Assembly (NCBI RefSeq): GCF_019039035.1
Contig: NZ_JAHNZT010000035.1
Location: 18,429-82,428, forward strand
Length of the DNA: 64,000 bases
Direction of reading: 5' to 3'
From: Citreicoccus inhibens
Lineage (GTDB): Bacteria; Myxococcota; Myxococcia; Myxococcales; Myxococcaceae
Positions 9,378 through 17,686 of this stretch are shown in pieces. The translations under genes were made by a program, and so were the position numbers. The notes under the pieces were generated by a model. The model made no database searches, had not been told where the DNA came from, and saw only the letters and a program-made list of their open reading frames with translations. Within the stretch, counting starts at the first letter, position 1; each line of letters starts with the position of its first letter.

Positions 9378-9407
9378 GCGCCTCCCCTCCTACGGGACGG
9401 GAGGCGC
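9378..9407. terminator. Hairpin between convergent nrdB and aquaporin genes
   Basis: GCGCCTCCC (9378-9386) pairs with GGGAGGCGC (9399-9407) over a 12-nt loop. There is no U tract on either strand, so intrinsic termination is doubtful; it may stabilise the 3' ends of both convergent transcripts. Confidence 0.35.
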
Positions 9408-9419
9408 CCGCTCGCCCCC

Positions 9420-10250
9420 TCAGGTGGGGTTCTCGCGCCGGTCGCGCAGCAAGCGCTCCCGGCGTTGCCGCTGAAGAGACCCCTCCGCCGTGGCCGCGGT
9501 GATGGGCCGCGCCACGGTCTGGATGACCGAGCGGTACACCGCCGCCGCCAGGCCCGCGCCAATGCAGGGCGCGATGATGAAGAGCCACAGCTGGCCCAGG
9601 GCGTGCCCGCCCACGAAGAGCGCGGGCCCCAGGCTGCGGGCGGGGTTCACGGACGTGTTCGTCACCGGGATGCCCACCAGGTGGATGAGCGTCAGCACCA
9701 GGCCAATGGCCAGGCCCGCGAAGCCCACCGGCGCCTTCGAGTCCGTGGCGCCGAGCACCGTCAGCACGAGGAGGAAGGTGAGCGCCACCTCGGCGAGGAA
9801 GGCCGCGCCGCCGCCGTATCCCCCGGGGGACCAGGTGCCATAGCCGTTGGTCGCCAGCCCCTCCTGGGACGCCGAGTAGCCGGCGGGCACGCCGCGGGCA
9901 ATCATCAGCACCACCGCCGCGGCGAGGAACGCCCCCAGACACTGGGCCACCACGTAGCCCAGCGCATGGCGGCGCTCCAGCTTGCCCGCCAGCACCATCC
10001 CCAGCGTCACCGCGGGATTCACGTGGCAGCCGGAGATGGGCCCAATCGTGTAGACCATCGCGAGCAGGGACAGGCCAAACGCGAGCGCGATCCCCGCGTA
10101 GCCAATGTCATCGCCCGCCAGCACGGCGGCCCCGACTCCGCCCAACACCAGGACGAAGGTGCCCACCAGCTCCGCGGTGTACTTGCGAAGCGCGTCATCG
10201 CCGGTGGCGACAGCCGCCTCCTTCTCCGCCTTCACGTTCGACGCATCCAT
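9420..10250 (-). CDS. aqpZ: Aquaporin Z-type water channel
   Basis: A 276-residue six-helix inner-membrane channel. Both NPA boxes are present: CHVNPAVTLG in the first half and TNTSVNPARSLGP in the second. The second-half selectivity-filter His (LIHLVGIPVTNT) and Arg (NPARS) of water-selective AqpZ are kept, and the Phe of AFGLS fits the first filter position. This favours water over glycerol. It is somewhat longer than E. coli AqpZ because of a glycine-rich insertion (TNGYGTWSPGGYGGG) and a basic C-terminal tail. The start at ATG 10250 is supported by GGGGAGG; a longer frame upstream has no ribosome-binding site. It lies 135 bp downstream of hpt on the same strand and may be read through from the salvage operon. 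Confidence 0.9.
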   Translation of the reverse strand: MDASNVKAEKEAAVATGDDALRKYTAELVGTFVLVLGGVGAAVLAGDDIGYAGIALAFGLSLLAMVYTIGPISGCHVNPAVTLGMVLAGKLERRHALGYVVAQCLGAFLAAAVVLMIARGVPAGYSASQEGLATNGYGTWSPGGYGGGAAFLAEVALTFLLVLTVLGATDSKAPVGFAGLAIGLVLTLIHLVGIPVTNTSVNPARSLGPALFVGGHALGQLWLFIIAPCIGAGLAAAVYRSVIQTVARPITAATAEGSLQRQRRERLLRDRRENPT

Positions 10251-10385
10251 GCGCAGCCTCCCCGCTCCGGGCCGGGCACGCACACGCGGCGCCTGAAGCC
10301 CAAGAGGATGCTGCGCATGCATCGCCTCACCACCAGGGAGCAGCCGCCCCCCGGTAGGAAGGCGGCGGGCTCGGCGGGGGCGCGC

Positions 10386-10919
10386 CTACTTGCCCTTCCA
10401 GACGCCGATGAAGTTGATGTTCCGGTACTTCTCGCCGTAGTCCAGGCCGTACCCGACGACGAAGTGGTCGTCGATGACGAAGCCCTTGTAGTCGATGTTC
10501 ACCTGCGTGCGAGCGCGGGCCGGCTTCTCCAACAGCGAGCACAGCTTCAGCGACGCGGGGTGACGCGCGGCCAGGTTCTCCATGAGGAAGCTCATGGTGA
10601 GGCCCGTGTCGATGATGTCCTCGATGACGAGCAGGTGCTTGCCCGCCATGGGCTTGCTGACGTCGGTGGTGATGCGCACCTCGCCCGTCGACTCGGTGCC
10701 ACCCTGGTAGCTGGACACGCCGAGGAACTCGAGCGTCAAGGGCAGGTCGATGGCCCGCGCCAGGTCCGTGGCGAAGAACACCGAGCCCTTCAGCACGCAA
10801 ACGAGCGTCAGCTCCTTGCCCTGGTAGTCACGGGTGATGGCCGCGCCCAGCTCCTTGATGCGCGCGTGCAGCTTCTCCTCGGAGATGAGGACGTCGACAT
10901 CCTTCTGGTGGAACGTCAC
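10386..10919 (-). CDS. hpt: Hypoxanthine phosphoribosyltransferase
   Basis: A 177-residue type I phosphoribosyltransferase that salvages hypoxanthine (and possibly guanine) to IMP/GMP using PRPP. The PRPP-binding motif is LLVIEDIIDTGLTM (two acidic residues followed by TG). The flexible-loop region SSYQGGTESTGEV and the purine-pocket segment VVGYGLDYGEKYRN match bacterial HPRTs, as does the length. It starts 11 bp after the end of upp, so tdk-upp-hpt is almost certainly one salvage operon. Its PRPP would come from prs at 13410. Confidence 0.93.
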   Translation of the reverse strand: MTFHQKDVDVLISEEKLHARIKELGAAITRDYQGKELTLVCVLKGSVFFATDLARAIDLPLTLEFLGVSSYQGGTESTGEVRITTDVSKPMAGKHLLVIEDIIDTGLTMSFLMENLAARHPASLKLCSLLEKPARARTQVNIDYKGFVIDDHFVVGYGLDYGEKYRNINFIGVWKGK

Positions 10920-10930
10920 GGGTGCTCCCT

Positions 10931-11746
10931 CTACACGTAGGCGTTGTTCATGATCTCCCCGAAGCCGCCGCCGCCGGGGACGATGTACTGACGGTCATCC
11001 AGGCCCCGCTCCTTCTCCCAGAGCGCGCCCGGCTCGGTGCCGAACACCTCGGGCGGGGACAGGCCGCGATCCAACCGGAGCGCGTAGATGATGACGTCCG
11101 GGTGCTCCTTCGTCATCCGCCGCAGGTACTCGGGCGTGATGATGAGGTTGAGCGTGATGATGCGCCTGGCCTTGCCGGGCACCTTCGTCTTGTAGAGCTG
11201 GATGGCCGTGGAGAGGCTGCCGCCCGTGGCCCCCATGGGGTCCGGGAACAGGACGAACGCGTCGTCCACGTCGCCGCCAATCTTCGCGCCGCCAATGGAC
11301 GAGCCCACCACCGTCTCGGCCGCGTCGATCATCCGGCTCATGATGATGTGGTCCTGCCGGACGAGCGTGGGGTCCACCGTGAAGTTGAGCAGGTCGTACG
11401 TCACCTGCGACGGCAGCGTGCCCGCGCGCGCGATGTTCACCGTCACCACGCGCAACTGCGGCTCCACCACCTCGCCCTGGTAGATGCCCAGCGGGGTGTG
11501 ATCGATCATCCGCGTGGGCAGCGCCACCATCTTGCGCGGGAACTCCGCGTTGATGACCGTCTTCACCAGGTCCGTGTAGAGCAACTCCACCAGCCGGTTG
11601 ATCTGCGGCTGCAGCGTGCCCTTGGCGCACAGCGTGGCCAGTTGGGACAAGAGGAACGGGTTGCCCACCAGGTGGACGTTGGGCCCGTAGTGGTGCGCCA
11701 TCTCGTTCAGCCGGAAGGGCACGTTCGAATAGAGGGTGTCGCGCAT
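10931..11746 (-). CDS. upp: Uracil phosphoribosyltransferase, divergent long form
   Basis: A 271-residue protein, about 60 residues longer than typical bacterial Upp. It should convert uracil and PRPP to UMP. The PRPP loop is FPDPMGATGGSL, corresponding to the DPMLATGG-type motif of the family. The substrate loop near the C-terminus is unusual: after DDRQYIVP it reads GGGGFGEIMNN, where E. coli has GLGDAGD. The extra length lies in an N-terminal extension (MRDTLYSNVPFRLNEMAHHY) and an insertion before the C-terminal loop (EVFGTEPGALWEKER). It sits between tdk (46 bp upstream) and hpt (11 bp downstream). The base specificity is less certain than the family assignment. Confidence 0.85.
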   Translation of the reverse strand: MRDTLYSNVPFRLNEMAHHYGPNVHLVGNPFLLSQLATLCAKGTLQPQINRLVELLYTDLVKTVINAEFPRKMVALPTRMIDHTPLGIYQGEVVEPQLRVVTVNIARAGTLPSQVTYDLLNFTVDPTLVRQDHIIMSRMIDAAETVVGSSIGGAKIGGDVDDAFVLFPDPMGATGGSLSTAIQLYKTKVPGKARRIITLNLIITPEYLRRMTKEHPDVIIYALRLDRGLSPPEVFGTEPGALWEKERGLDDRQYIVPGGGGFGEIMNNAYV

Positions 11747-11792
11747 CGCTCGGTCTCCAGGCGGCGGCCCCAGGCCCGGGCCGCGCGTCGAT

Positions 11793-12437
11793 TCAGTCGA
11801 ACAGCTTCAACGTCTGCGGCGGCGTGCCTTCCGTGGGGTCCGGCACATGGCACTTGCGGCAGCGCGGCTCGTACGCGCCCGCCGCGCCCACCATCACCCG
11901 CTCCCCACTGGAGAGGATGCGCTGGGAGCGGTTGGCCGGATTGCCACACACCACACAGATGGCCAGCTCCTTCGTCACGTACTCCGAGACCGCCATCAGC
12001 TGCGGCATCGGCTCGAACGGGCGGCCCTGGTAGTCCTGATCCAACCCCGCGCAGATGACGCGCAGGCCCTTGTTGGCCAGCGCCTCGCACACCTGCACCA
12101 CCTCGGGCCCGAAGAACTGCACCTCGTCAATGCCCACCACCTGGGTGTCGGCCTCCAGGTGGTAGAAAATTTCTTCAGCCCGCTCGATGGGATTGGACGT
12201 CAATTTCAGCTGCGAGTGGCTCACCACCTGGGTCTCGTCGTAGCGCGTGTCCAGTCGCGGCTTGAACACCTGGACCTTCTGCTTGCCGTACACGGCCCGC
12301 TTGACGCGGCGGATCAGCTCCTCCGTCTTGCCGGAGAACATGGACCCGCAGATGACTTCTATCCACCCGATATCTTTAGGGAATTGGTGCAAGGAAGGCT
12401 CGCCGGACAGAGGGCGGAGGGGCGCAATCTCGTGCAC
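11793..12437 (-). CDS. tdk: Thymidine kinase, type II
   Basis: A 214-residue enzyme that phosphorylates thymidine (and deoxyuridine) for salvage. The Walker A motif is GSMFSGKTEELI near residue 32, the Asp/Glu of the acidic motif lies in VVGIDEVQFF near residue 103, and the lasso/zinc region has CVVCGN and CRKCHV as the two Cys pairs. The length fits the family apart from a ~25-residue N-terminal extension. It is the first gene of the salvage operon tdk-upp-hpt. ATG at 12437 was kept; an internal start is possible because the core begins near residue 26. Confidence 0.93.
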   Translation of the reverse strand: MHEIAPLRPLSGEPSLHQFPKDIGWIEVICGSMFSGKTEELIRRVKRAVYGKQKVQVFKPRLDTRYDETQVVSHSQLKLTSNPIERAEEIFYHLEADTQVVGIDEVQFFGPEVVQVCEALANKGLRVICAGLDQDYQGRPFEPMPQLMAVSEYVTKELAICVVCGNPANRSQRILSSGERVMVGAAGAYEPRCRKCHVPDPTEGTPPQTLKLFD

Positions 12438-12572
12438 GGTCCCCCCTGAGTCAATTTCCCTTTTCGAACGCGGCGCGCGCCCCTCGCGCGGAGCGGTGGC
12501 GCGCGCCGCGGCCTTGGCAAGCGCCTTGAAAGGAGGTCGCTCCGGATTGGGGAACTGGGCGAGGGGGCGGGC

Positions 12573-12959
12573 GTGGCGGCGACGGTCGAGCAGGCACAGG
12601 GCGCGGCGTGGACGAAGCGGGCTTCTTTCTATGCGTCACCGGCCTCGGTGGCGCTCCTCGTCCTGAACTTGTTCGACGGGCTCTTCACCCTGCTCTTCTT
12701 GCAGTTGGGGGTGGCCGAGGAGCTCAACCCGGTGATGCGCGTGGCCTATGAGCAGTCACCGCTCTTCTTCATGTTGTCCAAGCTGCTCATCGTCAACGCG
12801 GGCCTGTGCCTCTTGTGCTTGCACCGCCACATGAAGGCCAGCCGCATCGCGATCCGCGCGGGCGCCATCATCTACGCCATCATCGTCGTCTATCACCTGG
12901 CCTTCCTCACCCACCTGGTAAGTCACTGGCCCGCCATCCTGGGTGGCAGGCCGGTTTGA
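12573..12959 (+). CDS. Small DUF5658-like membrane protein
   Basis: A 128-residue protein with three or four predicted membrane helices: about residues 23-44, 60-80 and 87-112. The segment LNLFDGLFTLLFLQLGVAEELNP, with an acidic residue inside the first helix and a conserved LNP turn, resembles the DUF5658 family, whose role is unknown. It starts at GTG 12573 after a GAGGGGGCGGG ribosome-binding site. It is divergent from tdk and separated by about 105 bp from spoVG. Confidence 0.7.
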   Translation: MAATVEQAQGAAWTKRASFYASPASVALLVLNLFDGLFTLLFLQLGVAEELNPVMRVAYEQSPLFFMLSKLLIVNAGLCLLCLHRHMKASRIAIRAGAIIYAIIVVYHLAFLTHLVSHWPAILGGRPV

Positions 12960-13065
12960 AGTGCTCGGTACGGTGCACTTGCGCTCCGGGCGTGCTTGCA
13001 TTTCCCACCCCTCATGTCCCAGGCTTCCCGGTTAGCTCCGACCTTTCGGGTTCGGGGGGGGGACC

Positions 13066-13365
13066 ATGAACATCACCGACGTCCGGGTGTTTCCGGTCGA
13101 AGAGGACAAGCTCAAGGCGTATGTCACCATCACCCTGGACCACTGCTTCGTCATCCGTGACTTGAAGGTGATCCACGGCTCAACCGGGCTCTTCATCGCG
13201 ATGCCCGCGAAGAAGCGGAAGGATGGGACGTACAAGGACATCGCGCATCCGCTCAACGCGGACACGCGCAGCCAGATGGAGCGGGTGATCCTCATTGAGT
13301 ACGAGCGACACCTCCATCAGGCGCAAGCTGGGCAGGTCGTCGCGGTGGCAGCGGACCTCGACTAA
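13066..13365 (+). CDS. spoVG: SpoVG family RNA/DNA-binding regulator
   Basis: A 99-residue protein. It begins [20 protein letters not shown] and contains [19 protein letters not shown] and [15 protein letters not shown], all hallmarks of SpoVG. The family consists of small dimeric nucleic-acid-binding proteins that affect sporulation, division and post-transcriptional control in Firmicutes and spirochaetes. In a sporulating myxobacterium a post-transcriptional role is plausible but unproven. A G-rich tract (GGGGGGGGGACC) precedes the ATG. prs follows after 44 bp on the same strand, so the two may be cotranscribed. Confidence 0.92.
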   Translation: MNITDVRVFPVEEDKLKAYVTITLDHCFVIRDLKVIHGSTGLFIAMPAKKRKDGTYKDIAHPLNADTRSQMERVILIEYERHLHQAQAGQVVAVAADLD

Positions 13366-13409
13366 CGCCCTTCCCTTCCGCGCGGCCACGGGATAGTCAG
13401 CGGCCCACC

Positions 13410-14360
13410 ATGCAGCCGCGTGACTTCAAGGTGTTCACCGGGAACTCGAATCCCGGTCTGGCGCTTCGCATTTGCGAGTACCTCAAGCGCCCCCTGGGCA
13501 AGGCCGTCGTCGGGCGATTCTCGGACGGGGAGATCCACGTCGAGATCGGCGAGAACGTGCGTGGACTGGACATCTTCATCATCCAGTCCACCTGTCCTCC
13601 CTCGAACGACCACTTGATGGAATTGCTCATCATGTGTGACGCGCTCAAGCGCGCCAGCGCGGGCTCCATCACCGCCGTCATTCCGTACTACGGCTATGCC
13701 CGGCAGGATCGGAAGGTGGCGGCGCGCACGCCCATCACCGCCAAGCTGGTGGCGGACCTGCTGGGCGTGGCGGGCGCCACCCGCGTGGTGTCCATGGACA
13801 TGCACGCCGGGCAGATCCAGGGCTTCTTCAACATCCCGTCGGATCACCTCTACGGCTCGCCGGTCTTCCTGGAGGACCTGCGCAAGCGCTTCCCCGAGCC
13901 CAACGACCTGGTCATCGTGAGCCCGGACGCAGGCGGCGTGGAGCGCGCGCGCGCCTACTCCAAGCGGCTGAACACGGGCCTGGCCATCATCGACAAGCGC
14001 CGCCCCCGCCCCAACGCCTCCGAGGTGATGAACCTCATTGGCGACGTGAAGGGCAAGGACGCCATCCTCGTGGATGACATGGTGGACACCGCGGGAACGC
14101 TGGCCCAGGCGGCCGCCGCGCTGAAGGACAAGGGCGCGCGCCGCGTGGTGGCCTACGCCGTCCACCCCATCCTCTCGGGCCCCGCCATCCAGCGCATCAC
14201 CGACTCGGTGCTGGAAGAGGTCGTCTTCACGGACACCGTGCCGCTGTCGGACGCGGCCCAGGCCTGCCCGAAGATTCGCGTGCTCACCACCGAGCGCCTC
14301 TTCGGCGAGGCCATCGCGCGCATCCACCGCGCCGACTCGCTCAGCTCGCTCTTCGTCTGA
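13410..14360 (+). CDS. prs: Ribose-phosphate pyrophosphokinase (PRPP synthetase)
   Basis: A 316-residue class I enzyme that makes PRPP from ribose 5-phosphate and ATP, feeding purine, pyrimidine, His and Trp synthesis and the neighbouring Hpt and Upp. Visible motifs are the N-terminal [14 protein letters not shown], the [12 protein letters not shown] segment, the ATP-binding loop with [10 protein letters not shown], the catalytic flexible loop and the ribose-5-phosphate loop [13 protein letters not shown] near residue 215. The length equals that of standard bacterial Prs. It begins 44 bp after spoVG. Confidence 0.96.
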   Translation: MQPRDFKVFTGNSNPGLALRICEYLKRPLGKAVVGRFSDGEIHVEIGENVRGLDIFIIQSTCPPSNDHLMELLIMCDALKRASAGSITAVIPYYGYARQDRKVAARTPITAKLVADLLGVAGATRVVSMDMHAGQIQGFFNIPSDHLYGSPVFLEDLRKRFPEPNDLVIVSPDAGGVERARAYSKRLNTGLAIIDKRRPRPNASEVMNLIGDVKGKDAILVDDMVDTAGTLAQAAAALKDKGARRVVAYAVHPILSGPAIQRITDSVLEEVVFTDTVPLSDAAQACPKIRVLTTERLFGEAIARIHRADSLSSLFV

Positions 14361-14540
14361 GCGGCCCCATCCCTGCCCGCCGGGCGGCTTGACTCCAGGC
14401 CCCCCGGCTGGCATGTGCACCCTCCTCCACCGGCCTCCCCTGCTTTACGGGGGCGTCGTCATCGGGGCCCGCCACAGGGGCGGGATGCCGAGGACGCCCA
14501 GGAAGCCGGTGCACCCGCGGTCCCAAGAAAAGGCAGAACC

Positions 14541-15236
14541 ATGTCCGTCGACAAGAGCACCCTCGAGGCCCAGGCGCGTGAAGGTTCCGGCAAGGGCGTT
14601 GCCCGCCGTCTGCGCGCGAAGGGTCAGATTCCCGCCGTCGTCTACGGCAAGCACCTGGCGAACCCGCAGCACATCGCGGTGGATCCGAAGGCGATCCGCA
14701 CCGCCATCAACACCCCGCACAAGTTCAACACGCTCATCCAGCTGAAGGTCGGCGCGGACACGCACCAGGTCCTCCTGAAGGACTACCAGCAGGATCCGCT
14801 CACCCGCAGCATGCTCCACGCGGACTTCATCGCCGTGAAGGAGACCGAGCAGGTGAAGGTGAACGTCCCCGTGGTGCTCACCGGCAAGGCGGCGGGCGTG
14901 GCCGATGGCGGTCTGCTCACGCAGATCCGCCGCGAGCTGGAGGTCTGGGCGCTCCCCACGGCCATCCCGCTGGCCATCGAAGTGGACGTCTCGGCGCTCA
15001 AGATCAACGAGGCCATCCACGTCAACGACATGAAGCTCCCCGCGGGCGTGTCGGTGAAGACGAACGTCAACTACACCGTGGCCGTTCTGTCCGCGCCCGA
15101 GGCCCTCGAGGCCGCTCCGGCGGCGGCTGCCGCGGCTCCGGCCGCCGCGGCTCCTGCGGCGAAGGCGGGCGACGCCAAGGCGGGCGACGCCAAGGCGGCC
15201 CCCGCGGCCGCTGCCAAGGCTCCGGCGAAGAAGTAG
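14541..15236 (+). CDS. rplY: 50S ribosomal protein L25/general stress protein Ctc
   Basis: A 231-residue long-form L25 (CTC type) that binds 5S rRNA. The N-terminal L25 domain starts KSTLEAQAREGSGKGVARRL with VVYGKHLANPQHI; the TL5-type C-terminal beta domain spans about 100-185. The last ~40 residues are a low-complexity Ala/Pro/Lys tail containing the duplicated KAGDAKAGDAK. ATG 14541 fits the family start; the longer frame is untranslated leader. A weak promoter candidate is TTGACT at 14389-14394 with a poor -10 17 bp downstream. A strong intrinsic terminator follows, before pth. Confidence 0.94.
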   Translation: MSVDKSTLEAQAREGSGKGVARRLRAKGQIPAVVYGKHLANPQHIAVDPKAIRTAINTPHKFNTLIQLKVGADTHQVLLKDYQQDPLTRSMLHADFIAVKETEQVKVNVPVVLTGKAAGVADGGLLTQIRRELEVWALPTAIPLAIEVDVSALKINEAIHVNDMKLPAGVSVKTNVNYTVAVLSAPEALEAAPAAAAAAPAAAAPAAKAGDAKAGDAKAAPAAAAKAPAKK

Positions 15237-15262
15237 TTCCTCGTCGCGGTCTGTGTTTCTTT

Positions 15263-15304
15263 CGCGGGGCTGGCCTTGTCATGGGGCCAGCCCCGCGGTC
15301 TTTT
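15263..15304 (+). terminator. Intrinsic terminator after rplY
   Basis: A perfect 13-bp stem, CGCGGGGCTGGCC (15263-15275) with GGCCAGCCCCGCG (15285-15297), and a 9-nt loop, followed by GTCTTTT. It lies only 25 bp before the pth start, so pth either depends on read-through or has an internal promoter. Confidence 0.85.
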
Positions 15305-15329
15305 CGGGAGCCATCTCCTCGGAGCGGTC

Positions 15330-15905
15330 ATGAAGCTCATCTGCGGACTGGGAAACCCCGGGCGCGAGTACGAGCGGAACCGGCACAACATCGGGTTCAT
15401 GGTGGTGGACGCGCTCTTGGGCCGAGCCCGCGCCGACCTGAACCAGGACAAGTTCCAGGCCCGGGTGGGTCAGGGCACGCTCGCCGGCGAGCGCATCCTC
15501 TTCGTCGAGCCCCAGACGTACATGAACCTGTCCGGCCGCTCGGTGGCGGAGGCCGCGCGCTTCTACAAGATCGCCGTGGAGGACGTGCTCGTCATCCACG
15601 ACGAGTTGGACCTTCCCCTGGGTCGGCTCCAACTGAAGGCCGGTGGCGGTTCGGGAGGACACAACGGCCTGAAGAGCATCGTCTCCAGCCTGGGCGCGGA
15701 CGGCTTCATCCGGCTGCGCTTCGGCATCGGGAAGCCCGAGGGGCCCAACGCCCGGGAGCGCGTGGCCGGCTACGTGCTGTCCAACTTCGACGATGGCGAG
15801 CGCCGCGAGCTGGACGCCCTGAGCGACCGGGCGATCGACATGGCCGAGTGCTGGGTGCGTGACGGCCTGGCCACCGCGATGAACCGGTTCAACCGCAAAG
15901 CCTGA
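15330..15905 (+). CDS. pth: Peptidyl-tRNA hydrolase
   Basis: 191 residues. It recycles peptidyl-tRNA by cleaving the ester bond. The N-terminus [20 protein letters not shown] carries the catalytic His in RHNIGF. The signature [17 protein letters not shown] followed by GHNGLKSI supplies the remaining active-site residues. ATG 15330 is preceded by CGGAGCGG; the upstream extension of the frame overlaps the rplY terminator and is not coding. The rplY-pth order is common in bacteria. Confidence 0.95.
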   Translation: MKLICGLGNPGREYERNRHNIGFMVVDALLGRARADLNQDKFQARVGQGTLAGERILFVEPQTYMNLSGRSVAEAARFYKIAVEDVLVIHDELDLPLGRLQLKAGGGSGGHNGLKSIVSSLGADGFIRLRFGIGKPEGPNARERVAGYVLSNFDDGERRELDALSDRAIDMAECWVRDGLATAMNRFNRKA

Positions 15906-15925
15906 GCCCTGGGGGCGCGGGCGGC

Positions 15926-15954
15926 TTGACTTGGGGGATGGCCCCCCTTAGAAG
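15926..15954 (+). promoter_or_regulatory. Sigma-70-type promoter for rpsF-rpsR-rplI
   Basis: TTGACT (15926-15931), 17-bp spacer, TAGAAG (15949-15954). Transcription from here gives a leader of about 185 nt before rpsF. Many bacteria carry an S6:S18-binding RNA motif in this leader; I could not convincingly fold one by eye. Confidence 0.5.
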
Positions 15955-16145
15955 GCCCGTTCCCCGGGTGTGACAGTCCGCTGTACCGGGATGCTCTTTT
16001 TCATCTTCCCGTGTTCTGCACGGGACAAGGCGCGGCGGTGACGGGCGCGCAGGTTTCCCGTCCCCGGTTGTGGCTTCTGGGCCACGGACCGTTTCCCCGC
16101 TCCCCGGATAGGCCGGGGGGCACTCGACCCCAAGGGGAGAGAAAC

Positions 16146-16622
16146 ATGGCAGAGACGCAGGCCGCCAAGCGGCTTCGTGAGTACGAGACCATCTTCCTGG
16201 TCAAGCCGGACCTCACCGACGACAACGTCGACAAGATCAAGGAGCGCGTTCGCTCCATCGTCGCGCGTGAGGGTGGCAAGGTCATTCGCTTCACGGTGTG
16301 GGGCAAGAAGAAGACCCTGTTCCCCGTGGCGAAGCAGCCCCGCGCCATCTACGTCCACACGCACTTCCTGGGTGACGGGAAGGCCGTGTCGGAAGTGGAG
16401 CGCAACCTCCGCAACCTCGACGAGGTCTCCCGCTACATCTCCGTGAAGCTCGCGGACGAGGTGGATCCCGAGACGCGTCCGGTGCTCGAGGATGTGAAGC
16501 TGGCCGGCGACGTCGAGGAGACGCGTCCGGGCGCCGCTTCCGAGCGCGATGGCTCCTTCCGGGCTGAGCCCGCCGAGGAGTCTGGGGCCGAGTCCGAGGA
16601 GGAGTCGACCGAGGAGGCCTGA
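16146..16622 (+). CDS. rpsF: 30S ribosomal protein S6 with long acidic C-terminal tail
   Basis: 158 residues. The core LREYETIFLVKPDLTDD ... GGKVIRFTVWGKKKTLFPV ... YVHTHFLGDG ... NLRNLDEVSRYISVKL is typical S6, which pairs with S18 on the small-subunit platform. The last ~45 residues are a low-complexity tail rich in Glu, Ser and Ala, ending SEEESTEEA. Acidic S6 tails occur elsewhere (E. coli adds poly-Glu after translation), but this one is long and encoded. ATG 16146 follows AGGGGAGAG; the upstream frame is leader. First gene of rpsF-rpsR-rplI. Confidence 0.95.
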   Translation: MAETQAAKRLREYETIFLVKPDLTDDNVDKIKERVRSIVAREGGKVIRFTVWGKKKTLFPVAKQPRAIYVHTHFLGDGKAVSEVERNLRNLDEVSRYISVKLADEVDPETRPVLEDVKLAGDVEETRPGAASERDGSFRAEPAEESGAESEEESTEEA

Positions 16623-16673
16623 GGGCCCCCGGTGGACATCTCCTAGAGACCTATCCAGGAAAAGAGAGACTTC

Positions 16674-17054
16674 ATGAACACGGACAACAAGATGAGCACG
16701 GGCGCCTCGGGCGCTCGGGGCCCTGGCGGCGGCTCGCGGGGCGGTGACCGCGGTGACCGCGGCGGCGAGCGTGGTGAGCGCGGCGGCGATCGCGGCGGTC
16801 CCATGGGCGACGACGACAAGCGTGGTGGTGGCCGCGGCTTTGGCCGCAAGAAGGTCTGCCGCTTCTGCGCCGAGAAGAACGCTCAGGTCGACTTCAAGGA
16901 CCAGGCCACGCTGAAGTACTTCGTGACCGAGCGCGGCAAGATCATCCCCCGCCGCATCTCTGGCAACTGCGCGAAGCACCAGCGCGAGGTGGCGGTGGCC
17001 ATCAAGCGCGCCCGTGGCATCGCGCTGCTCCCCTACAACGCGGTCGTCGGCTAG
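16674..17054 (+). CDS. rpsR: 30S ribosomal protein S18 with Gly/Arg-rich N-terminal extension
   Basis: 126 residues, against about 75 in E. coli. Residues 1-50 are an unusual extension rich in Gly, Arg, Asp and Glu with repeated [14 protein letters not shown] units. The S18 core starts at [19 protein letters not shown], with CxxC and a later Cys and His (NCAKHQREV), suggesting a zinc-bound (C+) form. It ends [11 protein letters not shown], as expected. The extension is encoded by GC-rich near-repeats (GGCGGTGACCGC-like units) that could expand or contract by slippage. Cotranscribed with rpsF and rplI. Confidence 0.95.
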   Translation: MNTDNKMSTGASGARGPGGGSRGGDRGDRGGERGERGGDRGGPMGDDDKRGGGRGFGRKKVCRFCAEKNAQVDFKDQATLKYFVTERGKIIPRRISGNCAKHQREVAVAIKRARGIALLPYNAVVG

Positions 17055-17076
17055 CCGTCCGCCCAGGAGACTGAAC

Positions 17077-17520
17077 ATGAAGGTCATTCTGCGAGAGGAC
17101 ATCGACAACCTCGGCAAGTCCGGGGACCTCGTGACGGTGAAGGACGGCTTCGGCCGTAACTTCCTGCTGCCCCGCAAGAAGGCAGTGCTGGCGAGCGAGC
17201 AGAACATGCGCCAGCTGGAGCACGAGAAGGCCGTCATGACGGCCCGCAACGCCAAGCTGAAGGGCGCCGCGGAGGAGCAGGCCAAGAAGGTCGGCGCCAC
17301 CAAGGTCACCATCAAGCGCAAGGTGGGCGAGCAGGACAAGCTGTACGGCTCCGTCACCGCGCTGGACATCGCCGAGGCGCTCGCCGCCGCGGGCCAGACG
17401 GTGGACCGCCGTCACATCCACCTGCCCGAGCCCATCAAGGCCCTGGGCAGCTTCGAGGTGGAGCTCCGGCTGCACCGCGACGTGGTGGCGAAGATCAAGG
17501 TCGACGTGGCGGCGGAGTAG
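17077..17520 (+). CDS. rplI: 50S ribosomal protein L9
   Basis: 147 residues, the normal length. The N-terminal domain [19 protein letters not shown] ... [13 protein letters not shown] is diagnostic. It is followed by the long connecting helix (~45-75) and the C-terminal domain with [15 protein letters not shown] and [15 protein letters not shown]9 binds 23S rRNA at the base of the L1 stalk. ATG 17077 is preceded by CAGGAGACTGAAC. It begins 22 bp after rpsR and closes the operon; a strong terminator follows. Confidence 0.96.
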   Translation: MKVILREDIDNLGKSGDLVTVKDGFGRNFLLPRKKAVLASEQNMRQLEHEKAVMTARNAKLKGAAEEQAKKVGATKVTIKRKVGEQDKLYGSVTALDIAEALAAAGQTVDRRHIHLPEPIKALGSFEVELRLHRDVVAKIKVDVAAE

Positions 17521-17548
17521 TCCGCCCCCGCATCACCGCTGAAGTTCG

Positions 17549-17585
17549 GAAGGGCCGTCCGGGAAACCGGGCGGCCCTTCTGCTT
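17549..17585 (+). terminator. Intrinsic terminator after rplI
   Basis: GAAGGGCCGTCCGG (from 17549) pairs with CCGGGCGGCCCTTC (to 17580), with a G-U pair and a short GAAA-type loop, followed by TGCTTT. It ends the rpsF-rpsR-rplI transcript. Confidence 0.8.
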
Positions 17586-17686
17586 TGGGCCCAACCAGTC
17601 CGGCCGGCGCCGCGGGCAGTCCGGCTCACGACATCCGCGTGGAGGGCTCGCGCGGCGACGCGTATCGGTGGCACAGGAGGCCGCCC

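Noticed and set aside
16730..16800. Short GC-rich near-repeats inside rpsR, at first sight like a repeat array
   Set aside because: They encode the in-frame DRG/ERG extension of S18. There are no spacers and no palindromic units, so this is not a CRISPR or mobile repeat.
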